A stretch of DNA of 64,000 nt from an uncultured Bacteroidia bacterium (lineage in GTDB: Bacteria > Bacteroidota > Bacteroidia > Bacteroidales > UBA932), in NCBI GenBank assembly GCA_902781705.1, contig CACZKE010000016.1:1-64000 (forward strand), read 5' to 3'. Below the pieces are notes generated by a model. It saw nothing but the letters and a program-made list of their open reading frames with translations, did not search any database and was not told the DNA's origin. Below are positions 50,652 to 58,327 of the stretch, piece by piece. Numbering within the stretch: the first letter of the stretch is position 1; the number at the start of each line of letters is the position of its first letter. Both the position numbers and the translations under genes were made by a program.

Positions 50652-51007
50652 TTTCCCTTTTCAATCTGGTCGATAATCTCCTTCAGGTCCTCCAGCGACA
50701 GTTTCTCCTCCTCCACGAAGGCGGACACCATCGCCCGGTAGGAATTCCCGAAGTACTTGTCCACGAGGTTCGCCACCGACCCGCGGTGGTACTGCTCCCG
50801 CATCACGACCGGAAGGTACTGGAAACTGTTTCCATGGGTCGCATGCGTGAGGAATCCTTCGCTCTCGAGGATCCGCACCATCGTGCTCAGCGTGTTGAAA
50901 TGGGGCTTCGGGTCGGCGTAGCGTTCCCGCAGTTCCCGCACGAACATGGGCCCGTTCTCCCAGAACAGGTCCATGATCTCTTCCTCTTTCCTGGTCAGTC
51001 GTTTCAT
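50648..51007 (-). CDS. BlaI/MecI/CopY-family transcriptional repressor
   Basis: The 119-residue winged-helix protein (MKRLTRKEEEIMDLFWENGP) matches BlaI/MecI repressors: WENGPMFVRELRERYADPKP in the first helices, FNTLSTMVRILESEGFLTHA with the recognition helix, and a C-terminal dimerisation helix pair (YRAMVSAFVEEEKLSLEDLK). BlaI repressors are inactivated by cleavage by BlaR1-like M56 proteases, and the downstream partner is present here. ATG 51007 is preferred to an earlier frame start inside the promoter. It is the first gene of a four-gene operon, and likely controls its own transcription. Confidence 0.88.
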   Translation of the reverse strand: MKRLTRKEEEIMDLFWENGPMFVRELRERYADPKPHFNTLSTMVRILESEGFLTHATHGNSFQYLPVVMREQYHRGSVANLVDKYFGNSYRAMVSAFVEEEKLSLEDLKEIIDQIEKGK

Positions 51008-51027
51008 ACTAGGGTGTGTTACGGTTG

Positions 51028-51035
51028 CAAACATA
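51028..51035 (-). promoter_or_regulatory. -7 box TATGTTTG of the BlaI operon
   Basis: A perfect minus-strand box 20 bases before ATG 51007. It is flanked by repeated AACTAAA-type sequences. Confidence 0.7.
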
Positions 51036-51056
51036 ACTAAAGTTTTTCGTTATTGC

Positions 51057-51073
51057 AACTAAAATTTATAGTT
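51057..51073. promoter_or_regulatory. Candidate BlaI-type operator
   Basis: AACTAAAATTTATAGTT is a dyad (AACTA / TAGTT) about 22 bases upstream of the -7 box, where a repressor would block the -33 region. A related AACTAAAGTTTTTCGTTA lies at 51036-51053. The assignment is by position and symmetry only. Confidence 0.35.
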
Positions 51074-51138
51074 CGATTAAAACCATCGTCCCGCTCCGTT
51101 ATTCTTAAAGCCCTGAAACACAGGAGTATCCTTAAACC

Positions 51139-51162
51139 GCTTTGCGCGTTTTGACGCAAAGC
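51139..51162. repeat. REP-like hairpin R1, upstream of the RAYT gene
   Basis: GCTTTGCG - CGTTTTGA - CGCAAAGC, an 8-bp stem with an 8-base loop, preceded by AAACC. The sequence to its right shares TTTC and a later AAGAAAAAC block with copies R2 (inverted) and R3, the block lying 32-33 bases from the hairpin in all three. Confidence 0.8.
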
Positions 51163-51332
51163 ACTTTCATTATCTTGCTGATTGACAATTATATAAGAAA
51201 AACGTCCGTCGAACCATCGCCGTATTGTGAAGGAAAGGGATATCGCGAATGACTTGCAATTGTTCCGGACAATGTCGATATTTACGACGGGATTCCCTGC
51301 CGGAGTCCGTTTCACATATCGAGGAGTCAGCT

Positions 51333-52268
51333 ATGAAGAGCCGGAGAAGAAGGTTCGCGCCTGAAGGCACTGAACACATTTACAAAATCACAAAAGACGG
51401 AGGGTTGCTGTTTTACACGCTCAGCGACTATCTTGTGTATTTCACGATCACCTGCGTGGTCGCGGAGCGGATGGACATAACCCTGGCAGCCTTGACCCTG
51501 ATGAGGGATCATGTCCATGAGGAACTGGAAGTCAAACTGTCAAAGGTCATGTCCGGCTATGAGCAGACGGTAAATGCGTGGTACGCCCAGGAATTCAACC
51601 GCTCCTGCAGGCGTAAGGGACAGCTGTTCCGGCATCGGTTCGGAAGTGCGCCGAAGCGCAAGGAAAGCCGGATCAGGGACTCCTTTGCCTATCTGGGAAA
51701 CAATCCCGTGGAACGGAAACTCTGCCAGCGGGCGATTGAATACCGATGGAATTTCCTGGCCTATGCACGCAGTTCCCATCCTTTCTCCAAACCGCTGGTC
51801 ATTCGCGATGCATCGGCCCCGCTCGTGAGGGCCGTCAAGGAAGTCCTGTCTCTGCATAAGCAGCGGAATATATTGAATTATAGGATATTGGAAAGGATGT
51901 TCCGCTCACTGGACAAGGATGAGATCCAGCAGCTTACCGACTTTATCATATCGACTTACAATGTCATTGACTACGAGGCGGCCGCCTCCTGGTACGGATC
52001 CTTTGACAAAATGCTCGCAGCTTTCGATGTGAACACCGGTTCCGAATACGACATACGGGAAACCTTCGTGGGAAAGGATGACAAAGTATATGGGACACTC
52101 TCCAGCGCCATACTCCGCCAATGGAAACTCCGAAGCATCAAGGATGTCATTACCTGGACCGACGAAAAGAAACTTAAAGCATTGGATCTCCTTGCCCGGG
52201 AAACCGGCGTTCCTTACGGGCAGATTGCCAAGTTTCTCCACATCATAGTAAAAAAGGAGCGCAGATAA
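51333..52268 (+). CDS. REP-associated tyrosine transposase (RAYT), Y1_Tnp family
   Basis: The 311-residue protein belongs to the HUH-type Y1 transposase superfamily. The His-hydrophobic-His motif lies in TLMRDHVHEEL (H60, H62) and the downstream block GQLFRHRFGSAPKRKESRIR followed by DSFAYLGNNPVERKL matches the RAYT GLFQGRF...YIHxNP signature, with Y120 the probable nucleophile. RAYTs are host-domesticated relatives of IS200/IS605 transposases that mobilise REP palindromes. Its length exceeds the usual 150-220 residues because of a C-terminal extension of about 170 residues with helix-turn-helix-like sequence. Hairpins R1 and R2 bracket the gene in inverted orientation. Similar GC to the rest, so it may be long resident. 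Confidence 0.8.
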   Translation: MKSRRRRFAPEGTEHIYKITKDGGLLFYTLSDYLVYFTITCVVAERMDITLAALTLMRDHVHEELEVKLSKVMSGYEQTVNAWYAQEFNRSCRRKGQLFRHRFGSAPKRKESRIRDSFAYLGNNPVERKLCQRAIEYRWNFLAYARSSHPFSKPLVIRDASAPLVRAVKEVLSLHKQRNILNYRILERMFRSLDKDEIQQLTDFIISTYNVIDYEAAASWYGSFDKMLAAFDVNTGSEYDIRETFVGKDDKVYGTLSSAILRQWKLRSIKDVITWTDEKKLKALDLLARETGVPYGQIAKFLHIIVKKERR

Positions 52269-52327
52269 CTCTACGTAATCAGAAGTGTTTTTCTTAAACA
52301 TCTGATTATTGTTGTGTTATAGAAACT

Positions 52328-52351
52328 GCTTTGCGTTTGAATGCGCAAAGC
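52328..52351. repeat. REP-like hairpin R2, inverted, downstream of the RAYT gene
   Basis: GCTTTGCG - TTTGAATG - CGCAAAGC, the reverse orientation of R1 and R3; its complement reads TACC before the hairpin and AGTTTC after. R1 and R2 thus form inverted ends around the transposase gene, about 1.2 kb apart. Confidence 0.8.
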
Positions 52352-52394
52352 GGTATTAACAACTCGCTCACCATCAAAAAGATGAGAAAAACGG

Positions 52395-52407
52395 TGTCAT
52401 TTCGAGC
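52395..52407. repeat. Fragment TGTCATTTCGAGC of the dispersed palindrome
   Basis: Thirteen bases identical to the inner half of the 40669/41720/57015 elements, between hairpin R2 and the pncB promoter. Confidence 0.3.
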
Positions 52408-52437
52408 AGCCTCAATAGCACACTCACTATTTTTTCG

Positions 52438-52445
52438 TACCTTTG
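52438..52445 (+). promoter_or_regulatory. -7 box TACCTTTG of pncB
   Basis: A perfect TAnnTTTG match 41 bases before ATG 52487. Confidence 0.65.
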
Positions 52446-52486
52446 CAGAAATCGCCCTAGGGCGAAACCGCCTAACACCAAACATC

Positions 52487-53995
52487 ATGGACAAACTGAA
52501 CACTGCCTATTGCTCCGACAAGTACCAGTACACGATGGGAAAGTCGTACCTGGAATGCGGGAAGGACAAGGAAATCGCCACCTTCAACCTCTTTTACCGG
52601 AAGGCGCCGGAGAACAACAACTGGGCCGTCGTGAGCGGCACGGAAGAGATCATCCAGATGATCCAGAAACTGGGCACCGAGCCGGAGGAGTTCTACGAGA
52701 AGTTCCTCCCGGGAGATGGCTATAAGGAATTCCGCAAGTACCTGAGTACCATGAAGTTCACGGGGGCGGTGTATGCCATGCGCGAAGGCGAGATCGTCTT
52801 CCCCACGCAGCCCATCGTCACGGTGGTCGCGCCCATGATCGAGGCGCAGGTGCTGGAGACCCCGATGCTCTGCATCCTGAATCACCAGATGGCCGTTGCG
52901 ACCAAGGCCTCCCGCGTGTGCCGCGCCACGGACAAGCCCGTTTCCGAGTTCGGTTCCCGCAGGGCCCATGGACCCTGGGCTGCGGTCTATGGCGGAAAGG
53001 CCGCCCAGATCGCCGGCTGCGCCAGTTCCTCCAATATCCTGACCGGCGCCTTCGAGGGCGTCCCTTCCACCGGCACGATGGCCCACAGTTTCGTGACGGC
53101 CTACGGCAGCACCGTCGAGGGTGAGTACCGCGCTTTCTGCGACTACATCCGCACCCACCGCGGCGAGAACATCATCCTGCTCATCGATACGTACGACACG
53201 CTCAAATGCGGCGTGAAGAACGCCATCCGGGCCTTCCGGGACAATGGCATCGACGACAAGTACCCCGGCGGCTACGGCATCCGGCTGGACAGCGGCGACT
53301 TGGCCTACCTCTCGCAGGAGGTGCGCCGGATCCTGGACGAGCACGGGCTCAAGAAGTGCAAGATCTTTGCTACCAACGGCTTGGACGAATACCTGATCAC
53401 GGACCTCGAGCGGCAGGGCGCCTGCATCGACAGTTACGGCGTGGGCGACGCCATCGCCACCTCCAAGGCCGCCCCCTGCTTCGGCAATGTCTATAAGCTC
53501 GTGCAGATCGGCGACCAGCCCGTCCTGAAACGCTCCGAGGACAAGATCAAGCTCATCAACCCCGGTTTCCAGATCACCTGGCGCATCAGCGCCCTGGACT
53601 CCTCCAAGGGCAACAAGATCGACGGTTACGTGTTCAAGGCCGATGTCACCTGCCTCCGCGGCGACCGCATGGACCTGGCCATCCAGCACCGCGAGACCAT
53701 CACCGTCCGCGACGAATACGACTCCTTCAAGTACAAGACCTTCGAGGCTGGCACCTACGAGGCCCGTCCCATGCAGCACCAGGCCATCGCCGACGGCAAA
53801 CGCGTGTGCCCCCACCACACCCTCCAGCACAAGAAGGCCTTCTACAAGGACAACCTCCACCACTTCTCCCCGGCGGAATCCCGTCTGATCAACCCGCACT
53901 TCTACAAGGTCGATATCTCCGACGACCTCTACGACACCAAGATGCGCCTCATCGACGACCTGGTGAAGCAGATCCAGGCCTTCGAAATCGACTAG
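52487..53995 (+). CDS. pncB: Nicotinate phosphoribosyltransferase
   Basis: PncB converts nicotinate and PRPP to NaMN in NAD salvage. The 502-residue protein begins NTAYCSDKYQYTMGKSYLEC; other family marks are EFGSRRAHGPWAAVYGGKAA (phosphoribosyl-binding), GTMAHSFVTAYGSTVEGEYR, LLIDTYDTLKCGVKNAIRAF and GIRLDSGDLAYLSQEVRRIL. This is the longer bacterial/eukaryotic-type NAPRT rather than the nicotinamide enzyme, judged from these motifs. pncA, whose product is its substrate, follows on the same strand after 209 bp. A terminator at 54020-54056 and a REP-like hairpin separate them, so each has its own promoter. Confidence 0.9.
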   Translation: MDKLNTAYCSDKYQYTMGKSYLECGKDKEIATFNLFYRKAPENNNWAVVSGTEEIIQMIQKLGTEPEEFYEKFLPGDGYKEFRKYLSTMKFTGAVYAMREGEIVFPTQPIVTVVAPMIEAQVLETPMLCILNHQMAVATKASRVCRATDKPVSEFGSRRAHGPWAAVYGGKAAQIAGCASSSNILTGAFEGVPSTGTMAHSFVTAYGSTVEGEYRAFCDYIRTHRGENIILLIDTYDTLKCGVKNAIRAFRDNGIDDKYPGGYGIRLDSGDLAYLSQEVRRILDEHGLKKCKIFATNGLDEYLITDLERQGACIDSYGVGDAIATSKAAPCFGNVYKLVQIGDQPVLKRSEDKIKLINPGFQITWRISALDSSKGNKIDGYVFKADVTCLRGDRMDLAIQHRETITVRDEYDSFKYKTFEAGTYEARPMQHQAIADGKRVCPHHTLQHKKAFYKDNLHHFSPAESRLINPHFYKVDISDDLYDTKMRLIDDLVKQIQAFEID

Positions 53996-54019
53996 GTCCT
54001 GATCGACATACCCCTGTAT

Positions 54020-54056
54020 GCCATCCGCCGTTTCCGCTGCGGGTGGCGTTTTCTTT
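54020..54056 (+). terminator. Rho-independent terminator of pncB
   Basis: A 9-bp stem (GCCATCCGC / GCGGGTGGC, one G-T wobble) with a 10-base loop is followed by GTTTTCTTTA. It begins 25 bases after the pncB stop. Confidence 0.85.
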
Positions 54057-54088
54057 ATATCGTTGTCCATCAGCCACTTAATCAAACC

Positions 54089-54112
54089 GCTTTGCGCATT
54101 TTTACGCAAAGC
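54089..54112. repeat. REP-like hairpin R3, downstream of pncB
   Basis: GCTTTGCG - CATTTTTA - CGCAAAGC, in the same orientation as R1, preceded by TCAAACC and followed by GATTTC and AAAGAAAACAC. It is a solo copy without a transposase, 2 kb from the RAYT gene. Confidence 0.8.
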
Positions 54113-54189
54113 GATTTCAGAAATCCAATCAGAATCAATAAGATAAAGAAAACACCACGGAGAATGCAACGATTCTCACGGAAAAATCG

Positions 54190-54197
54190 TACTTTTG
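54190..54197 (+). promoter_or_regulatory. -7 box TACTTTTG of pncA
   Basis: A perfect box seven bases before ATG 54205, another very short leader. Confidence 0.65.
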
Positions 54198-54204
54198 TAA
54201 GGAT

Positions 54205-54804
54205 ATGACAAAAGACATGAAAGACAGCGCACTGGTGGTCGTGGACATGCTCTACGACTTCATCGACGGCACGATGGCGTGCCAGGGGGCCGAGGGGGCG
54301 ATCGAGGGGACGCTCAAGGCCATCGAGAAACTCACCTCAGGGACGGATGCCGATGAGACCGGCGTCCATTCCACCTACCCGATCCTGTTCGTGCGGGACC
54401 ACCATCCCGAGAAGCACTGCTCGTTCGCGGAGCAGGGCGGACCGTGGCCGCCGCACTGCGTCCAGGGTACCCATGGGGCCGATGTCCACGAGTCGCTCCT
54501 CCCCTACGTCAAGGAGGACCTGACCTTCTTCAAGGGCGAGGACCCGGCGAAGGAGCAGTACAGCGGCTTCGAGGGGGTGAACCCCGCCGGCCAGAGCCTC
54601 TGCGAGGTCCTGCGCCTGCTGGACGTGCAGAACGTCCTCGTGTGCGGCATCGCCACGGAATTCTGCGTCCGCAACACGGCTGAGGACCTGGCGAAGAACG
54701 GCTTCGAAGTCTATGTCCTCCAGGACGCCCTCGCCTGGGTCGATGCTGCCGGGCATGTAGAGGCGCTGAAGGCCATGGACGAGGAAGGGATCCATTTGAT
54801 TTGA
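54205..54804 (+). CDS. pncA: Nicotinamidase (isochorismatase-fold cysteine hydrolase)
   Basis: PncA deamidates nicotinamide to nicotinate, feeding PncB. The 199-residue protein holds the catalytic triad: D14 in VVVDMLYDF, K110 in TFFKGED, and C154 in GIATEFCVRNTA; the metal site is in LFVRDHHPEKHCSF. Length and PPHCVQGT motif suit PncA over other isochorismatase-like enzymes. An internal ATG at 54217 (MKDSALVV) is the alternative start. A short palindromic repeat (54804-54830) joins it to the helicase gene 28 bp downstream. Confidence 0.88.
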   Translation: MTKDMKDSALVVVDMLYDFIDGTMACQGAEGAIEGTLKAIEKLTSGTDADETGVHSTYPILFVRDHHPEKHCSFAEQGGPWPPHCVQGTHGADVHESLLPYVKEDLTFFKGEDPAKEQYSGFEGVNPAGQSLCEVLRLLDVQNVLVCGIATEFCVRNTAEDLAKNGFEVYVLQDALAWVDAAGHVEALKAMDEEGIHLI

Positions 54805-54830
54805 GATTCCCGGTCAATCCGGGAATGACG
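54804..54830. repeat. Short palindromic repeat between pncA and the helicase gene
   Basis: AGATTCCCGGTCAATCCGGG followed by AATGACG; ATTCCCGG and CCGGGAAT form an 8-bp stem with a 5-base loop. It starts on the last base of the pncA stop and is of the same general AGATT...AATGAC type as the other dispersed repeats. Confidence 0.55.
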
Positions 54831-54832
54831 AC

Positions 54833-57013
54833 ATGACCGATATTTTCGAAGGACTGAACAGCCGCCAAAGGGAGGCCGTGACCACGACGGAGGGTAGGAT
54901 CCGCGTCGTGGCGGGGGCCGGTACGGGGAAGACGAAGGCGCTGACGCACCGGTATGCGTACCTGGTGAACGTCGTGGGCATCGACCCGGCCAATATCCTG
55001 TGCCTGACCTTTACCAACAAGGCGGCCTCGGAGATGCGGCAGCGCATCGCGGGGATGGTGCACAGCGGGGACTACAACGACTTCGTTTGCACGATCCACG
55101 GATTCTGCGTCAAGTTCCTCCGGAAAGAGATCTACCGCATCGGCTTCCCCAAGGGATTCACCGTCCTGGACGAGGAAGACTGCAAGGCCATCGCGAAGCA
55201 GGCGATGGACGAGATGGGCCTCAAGCGGACCGAGAAGACCGTCAAGCAGTTCCTGGAGGCGGTTTCCATCGACAAGGCCCTGAACGGGTACATCCCCGCC
55301 TACATGCTACCGGGGGCGAAGATCACGGACGAGATGCGGAAATCCTCCCGGCTCGCGGGCTACGTGAGCCGGCAGATGAAGCACTACGCCCTGGACTTCG
55401 ACGACCTGATGAACGTCACCAAGTACATCCTGGACCGCTTTCCGGAGGCCTGCGAATGGTGGCAGAACAACCTGAACTACATCATGGTCGATGAGGCTCA
55501 GGACTGTAACCTCGATGACTGGGACCTCGTGGAACGGCTGGCGGCCAGGCACCGGAACCTTTTCATCGTGGGCGACCCGGACCAGGCCATCTACGAATGG
55601 CGAGGTGCCCGGCCGGACCTTTTCGTGCAGTTCGCGGCCGACAAGACCGTCATCCTGGACGAGAACTACCGGTCCACCCCGAAGATCCTGGACATCGCCA
55701 ACTGCGTGATTTCCAATAACAAGAACCGCATCCCCAAGGACCTTTTCACCCGGAAGGCGGAGGGCCGCGCAGTCATCCATTTCCACGGGAAATCCGAGAA
55801 GGAGGAGACGGACTGGATCATCGCACAGATCAAACTTCTGGTCGGGGGCGGCGCGAAAGTCAACGACATCGCCATCCTGTACCGCAGCACTTACCAGTCC
55901 CGCGCCCTGGAGCAGGCCCTCCTGAACGCCCGGATCGAGTACACCGTCTGGGGCGGCACCCGCTTCTTCGAGCGCCGGGAAATCAAGGACGCCCTGTCCT
56001 ACCTCCGGCTCGTGAACAACCAGGACGACGACATCGCCTTCGAAAGGATCGTCAACGTCCCCTCCCGGAAACTCGGCAAGAAGTTCCTGGACACGCTCCG
56101 GGACGATGCCGCCGCGGACGGCGTGTCCCTTTTCAGCGCCCTCCAGATCCGGGACGGCTACGGTAAACCGTCGGCGCAGGCCTTCATCGACCTCATCGAG
56201 GATGCCAAGGCCTATGCGCTGGAAAACCGCGTGAGCGACCTCCTGAACCGCATTCTGGACCGTTCCGGCCTCAAGCAGGCCATCCGCGAGGACCAGGACG
56301 AGGACCGGCTGGAGAACCTGGACGAACTCCTCTCCTCCATCAAGTTCTACGAATCCGTCCGCACCCCGGACGAATCCACGCTGGCGGATTACCTGCAGGA
56401 CATCGCCCTTTATACCAACGACGACCACCGCAAGGACGTCCCCACCCTTAAGATGATGACCATCCACCAGGCGAAGGGCCTGGAGTTCCCGTACGTGTTC
56501 ATCACCGGCCTTTCCGAAGGCATCTTCCCGAACCTCCGCACCATCCGCGAATACAAGAAGAACGGCGAGGAAGAGGAGCGGCGGCTCATGTACGTCGCCG
56601 TCACCCGCGCCGAGAAGGCGCTGTTCCTCACCGAGTCCGAAGGGTTCAACATCTCCACGAAAATGAACAAGTACCCGTCCCGCTTCCTCGCGGAGATCAA
56701 GCGGGAAATGGTTGTGGTCGAGGGCGTTATCCCCGAAGAACTCTGGCGCGGTACCCGGAATCTCATCCATGTCCTGGACGAGGAGTTCGACCCGCACCGG
56801 CCCATCGACATCGACAGCATCGACTTCACCTCCGAACGGGCGGAACTCCAGAGCCCCTTCCACATCAGCGACACCGTCACCCACCCCGTCTTCGGCGAAG
56901 GCGTCATCCGCGCCGCGAACAAGGACTGGACCACCTTCGAGGTGGAGTTTGCCGATGGGAGGGTGCGCAGCCTCCGGGCGGCGTTCATCAGGCTTGCGGA
57001 CCTTCCGGAATGA
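54833..57013 (+). CDS. UvrD/PcrA-family ATP-dependent DNA helicase
   Basis: The 726-residue SF1 helicase carries motif Q/I in NSRQREAV and VVAGAGTGKTKAL, Ia TFTNKAA, II VDEAQDCN, III GDPDQAIYEWRGA, IV LDENYRS, V IHQAKGLEFPYVFI and VI VAVTRAEKALFL. The C-terminal 150 residues end in a Tudor-like segment (VTHPVFGEGVIRAANKDWTT) as in UvrD/PcrA. It unwinds DNA 3' to 5' in repair and replication-conflict resolution. ATG 54833 follows the pncA stop and repeat by a few bases. A palindromic repeat begins two bases after its stop. Confidence 0.9.
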   Translation: MTDIFEGLNSRQREAVTTTEGRIRVVAGAGTGKTKALTHRYAYLVNVVGIDPANILCLTFTNKAASEMRQRIAGMVHSGDYNDFVCTIHGFCVKFLRKEIYRIGFPKGFTVLDEEDCKAIAKQAMDEMGLKRTEKTVKQFLEAVSIDKALNGYIPAYMLPGAKITDEMRKSSRLAGYVSRQMKHYALDFDDLMNVTKYILDRFPEACEWWQNNLNYIMVDEAQDCNLDDWDLVERLAARHRNLFIVGDPDQAIYEWRGARPDLFVQFAADKTVILDENYRSTPKILDIANCVISNNKNRIPKDLFTRKAEGRAVIHFHGKSEKEETDWIIAQIKLLVGGGAKVNDIAILYRSTYQSRALEQALLNARIEYTVWGGTRFFERREIKDALSYLRLVNNQDDDIAFERIVNVPSRKLGKKFLDTLRDDAAADGVSLFSALQIRDGYGKPSAQAFIDLIEDAKAYALENRVSDLLNRILDRSGLKQAIREDQDEDRLENLDELLSSIKFYESVRTPDESTLADYLQDIALYTNDDHRKDVPTLKMMTIHQAKGLEFPYVFITGLSEGIFPNLRTIREYKKNGEEEERRLMYVAVTRAEKALFLTESEGFNISTKMNKYPSRFLAEIKREMVVVEGVIPEELWRGTRNLIHVLDEEFDPHRPIDIDSIDFTSERAELQSPFHISDTVTHPVFGEGVIRAANKDWTTFEVEFADGRVRSLRAAFIRLADLPE

Positions 57014-57014
57014 G

Positions 57015-57097
57015 AGATTTCTCGACTCCGCCCTCCGGGCTCCGCTCGAAATGACGGTATTTGTCATTTCGACCAAGCGAAGCGCGTGGAGAAATCT
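57015..57097. repeat. Complete 83-bp copy of the dispersed AGATTTCTC palindrome
   Basis: The element begins AGATTTCTCGACTCCG, has CTCGAAATGACGG and TGTCATTTCGACCAAG near its centre, and ends GTGGAGAAATCT, an imperfect inverted repeat. It lacks the 27-bp expansions of the copies at 40669 and 41720, and appears to be the basic unit. It lies between the helicase stop and the exbB promoter. Confidence 0.8.
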
Positions 57098-57129
57098 GAT
57101 CAAGCAACGGATATTCGGAATAAAATTTG

Positions 57130-57137
57130 TACCTTTG
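57130..57137 (+). promoter_or_regulatory. -7 box TACCTTTG of exbB
   Basis: A perfect box 43 bases before ATG 57181, with an AAATTTG nearby at 57123-57129. Confidence 0.65.
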
Positions 57138-57180
57138 TAGGTTAGAAACAATGTGTTGGAATTAAAACCATAAAAACGAT

Positions 57181-57909
57181 ATGCTTTTCAATCTTTTGCA
57201 GACAGACACGCTCGTGGAGGCCGCATCCGAGGCCGTGGAGCAGATGACCGCCACCCCCGCGGCGCAGCCCGCCGAGATGAATGAGAGCCTCTTCTCCCTG
57301 TTCACCATGGGCGGCCCCCTCATGTGGGTCCTCCTCGCCCTTTCCATCCTCGCCATCTACCTGATCGGCCGGAAATGGTGGATCATCAGGCAGGCGTCCA
57401 AAATCGACCACAACTTCATGAACGACATCCGGGACTACATGAACCAGGGAAAGACCAAGTCCGCCCTCACCCTGTGCAGCAAGTATGACAACCCGGTCGC
57501 CCGCATGACCGAGACCGGCATCCGCCGCCTCGGCCGTCCGATGAACGACATCCGTGCCGCCATCGAGAACACCGGCAACATCGAGGTCGCCCGGCTCGAG
57601 AAGGGCCTTCCGCTCCTCGCCACCATCGCCGGCGGCGCCCCGATGATCGGTTTCCTCGGCACCGTCCTCGGCATGGTCAAGGCCTTCTTCAACATGTCCA
57701 AGGCCGGCAACAACATCGACATCACCCTCCTCAGCGACGGTATCTACACCGCCATGCTCACCACCGTGGGCGGCCTGATCGTGGGCATCATCGCCTACTT
57801 CGGCTATAACTGGCTCACCTCCAAGATCTCCGACCTCGTCTATGAGATGGAGAGTTCCACGACGCAGTTCATCGACATCGTCCTCAACGAACCCGGCGAA
57901 GAAGCGTAA
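57181..57909 (+). CDS. exbB: ExbB/TolQ/MotA proton-channel family protein
   Basis: The 242-residue inner membrane protein has three transmembrane segments: MWVLLALSILAIYLIG, GLPLLATIAGGAPMIGFLGT and TVGGLIVGIIAYFGYNW. The family core APMIGFLGTVLGMVKAFFNM is present, as is the conserved Thr/Gly pattern that lines the ion path. An acidic N-terminal extension (about 40 residues) precedes the first helix. It forms the ExbB-ExbD motor that energises TonB-dependent transport; exbD and tonB follow at 3 and 4 bp, in one operon. Confidence 0.9.
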   Translation: MLFNLLQTDTLVEAASEAVEQMTATPAAQPAEMNESLFSLFTMGGPLMWVLLALSILAIYLIGRKWWIIRQASKIDHNFMNDIRDYMNQGKTKSALTLCSKYDNPVARMTETGIRRLGRPMNDIRAAIENTGNIEVARLEKGLPLLATIAGGAPMIGFLGTVLGMVKAFFNMSKAGNNIDITLLSDGIYTAMLTTVGGLIVGIIAYFGYNWLTSKISDLVYEMESSTTQFIDIVLNEPGEEA

Positions 57910-57912
57910 GCC

Positions 57913-58323
57913 ATGGCACTGAAGAGAAACACCAAGGTCGATGCTTCGATGCCGATGTCCTCGATGACGGACATCGTGTTCCTGCTGCTGATCTTCTTCC
58001 TGGTGACCTCCACGCTCATCAACCCGAACGCCCTCAAGCTCCTCCTCCCGAAGAGCACGGGCCAGATCGGGGCGAAGGCCACCGTTTCCGTCAGCATCAA
58101 GGACTGGGGCGACGACACGTACACCTACCACATCAACGGGGACAAGAACCCCGCCACCTACGAAGAGGTGGAAGACGGCCTGATCGAACTCCTCTCCGCC
58201 GAGGAGGATCCTACCTTCTCCATCTTTTCCGACCAGAGCGTTCCCGTGGGCGAGATCGTGGGCATCATGAACATCGCCAAGCGGAACCACTACAAAGTCA
58301 TCCTGGCCACGCAACCCGAATAA
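57913..58323 (+). CDS. exbD: ExbD/TolR biopolymer transport protein
   Basis: The 136-residue protein has one N-terminal transmembrane helix (DIVFLLLIFFLVTSTLINPN) with the conserved membrane Asp of the proton path in SMTDIVFLLL, then a periplasmic domain ending IMNIAKRNHYKVILATQPE. Length and motif fit ExbD. It binds ExbB and TonB. Many Bacteroidota operons carry two exbD genes; only one is present here. Confidence 0.9.
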   Translation: MALKRNTKVDASMPMSSMTDIVFLLLIFFLVTSTLINPNALKLLLPKSTGQIGAKATVSVSIKDWGDDTYTYHINGDKNPATYEEVEDGLIELLSAEEDPTFSIFSDQSVPVGEIVGIMNIAKRNHYKVILATQPE

Positions 58324-58327
58324 GACC

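Noticed and set aside
49605..51007. Beta-lactam resistance regulator pair
   Set aside because: The M56 protein has no penicillin-binding sensor domain and no beta-lactamase gene is in the operon, so the resemblance is to mechanism and not to signal.
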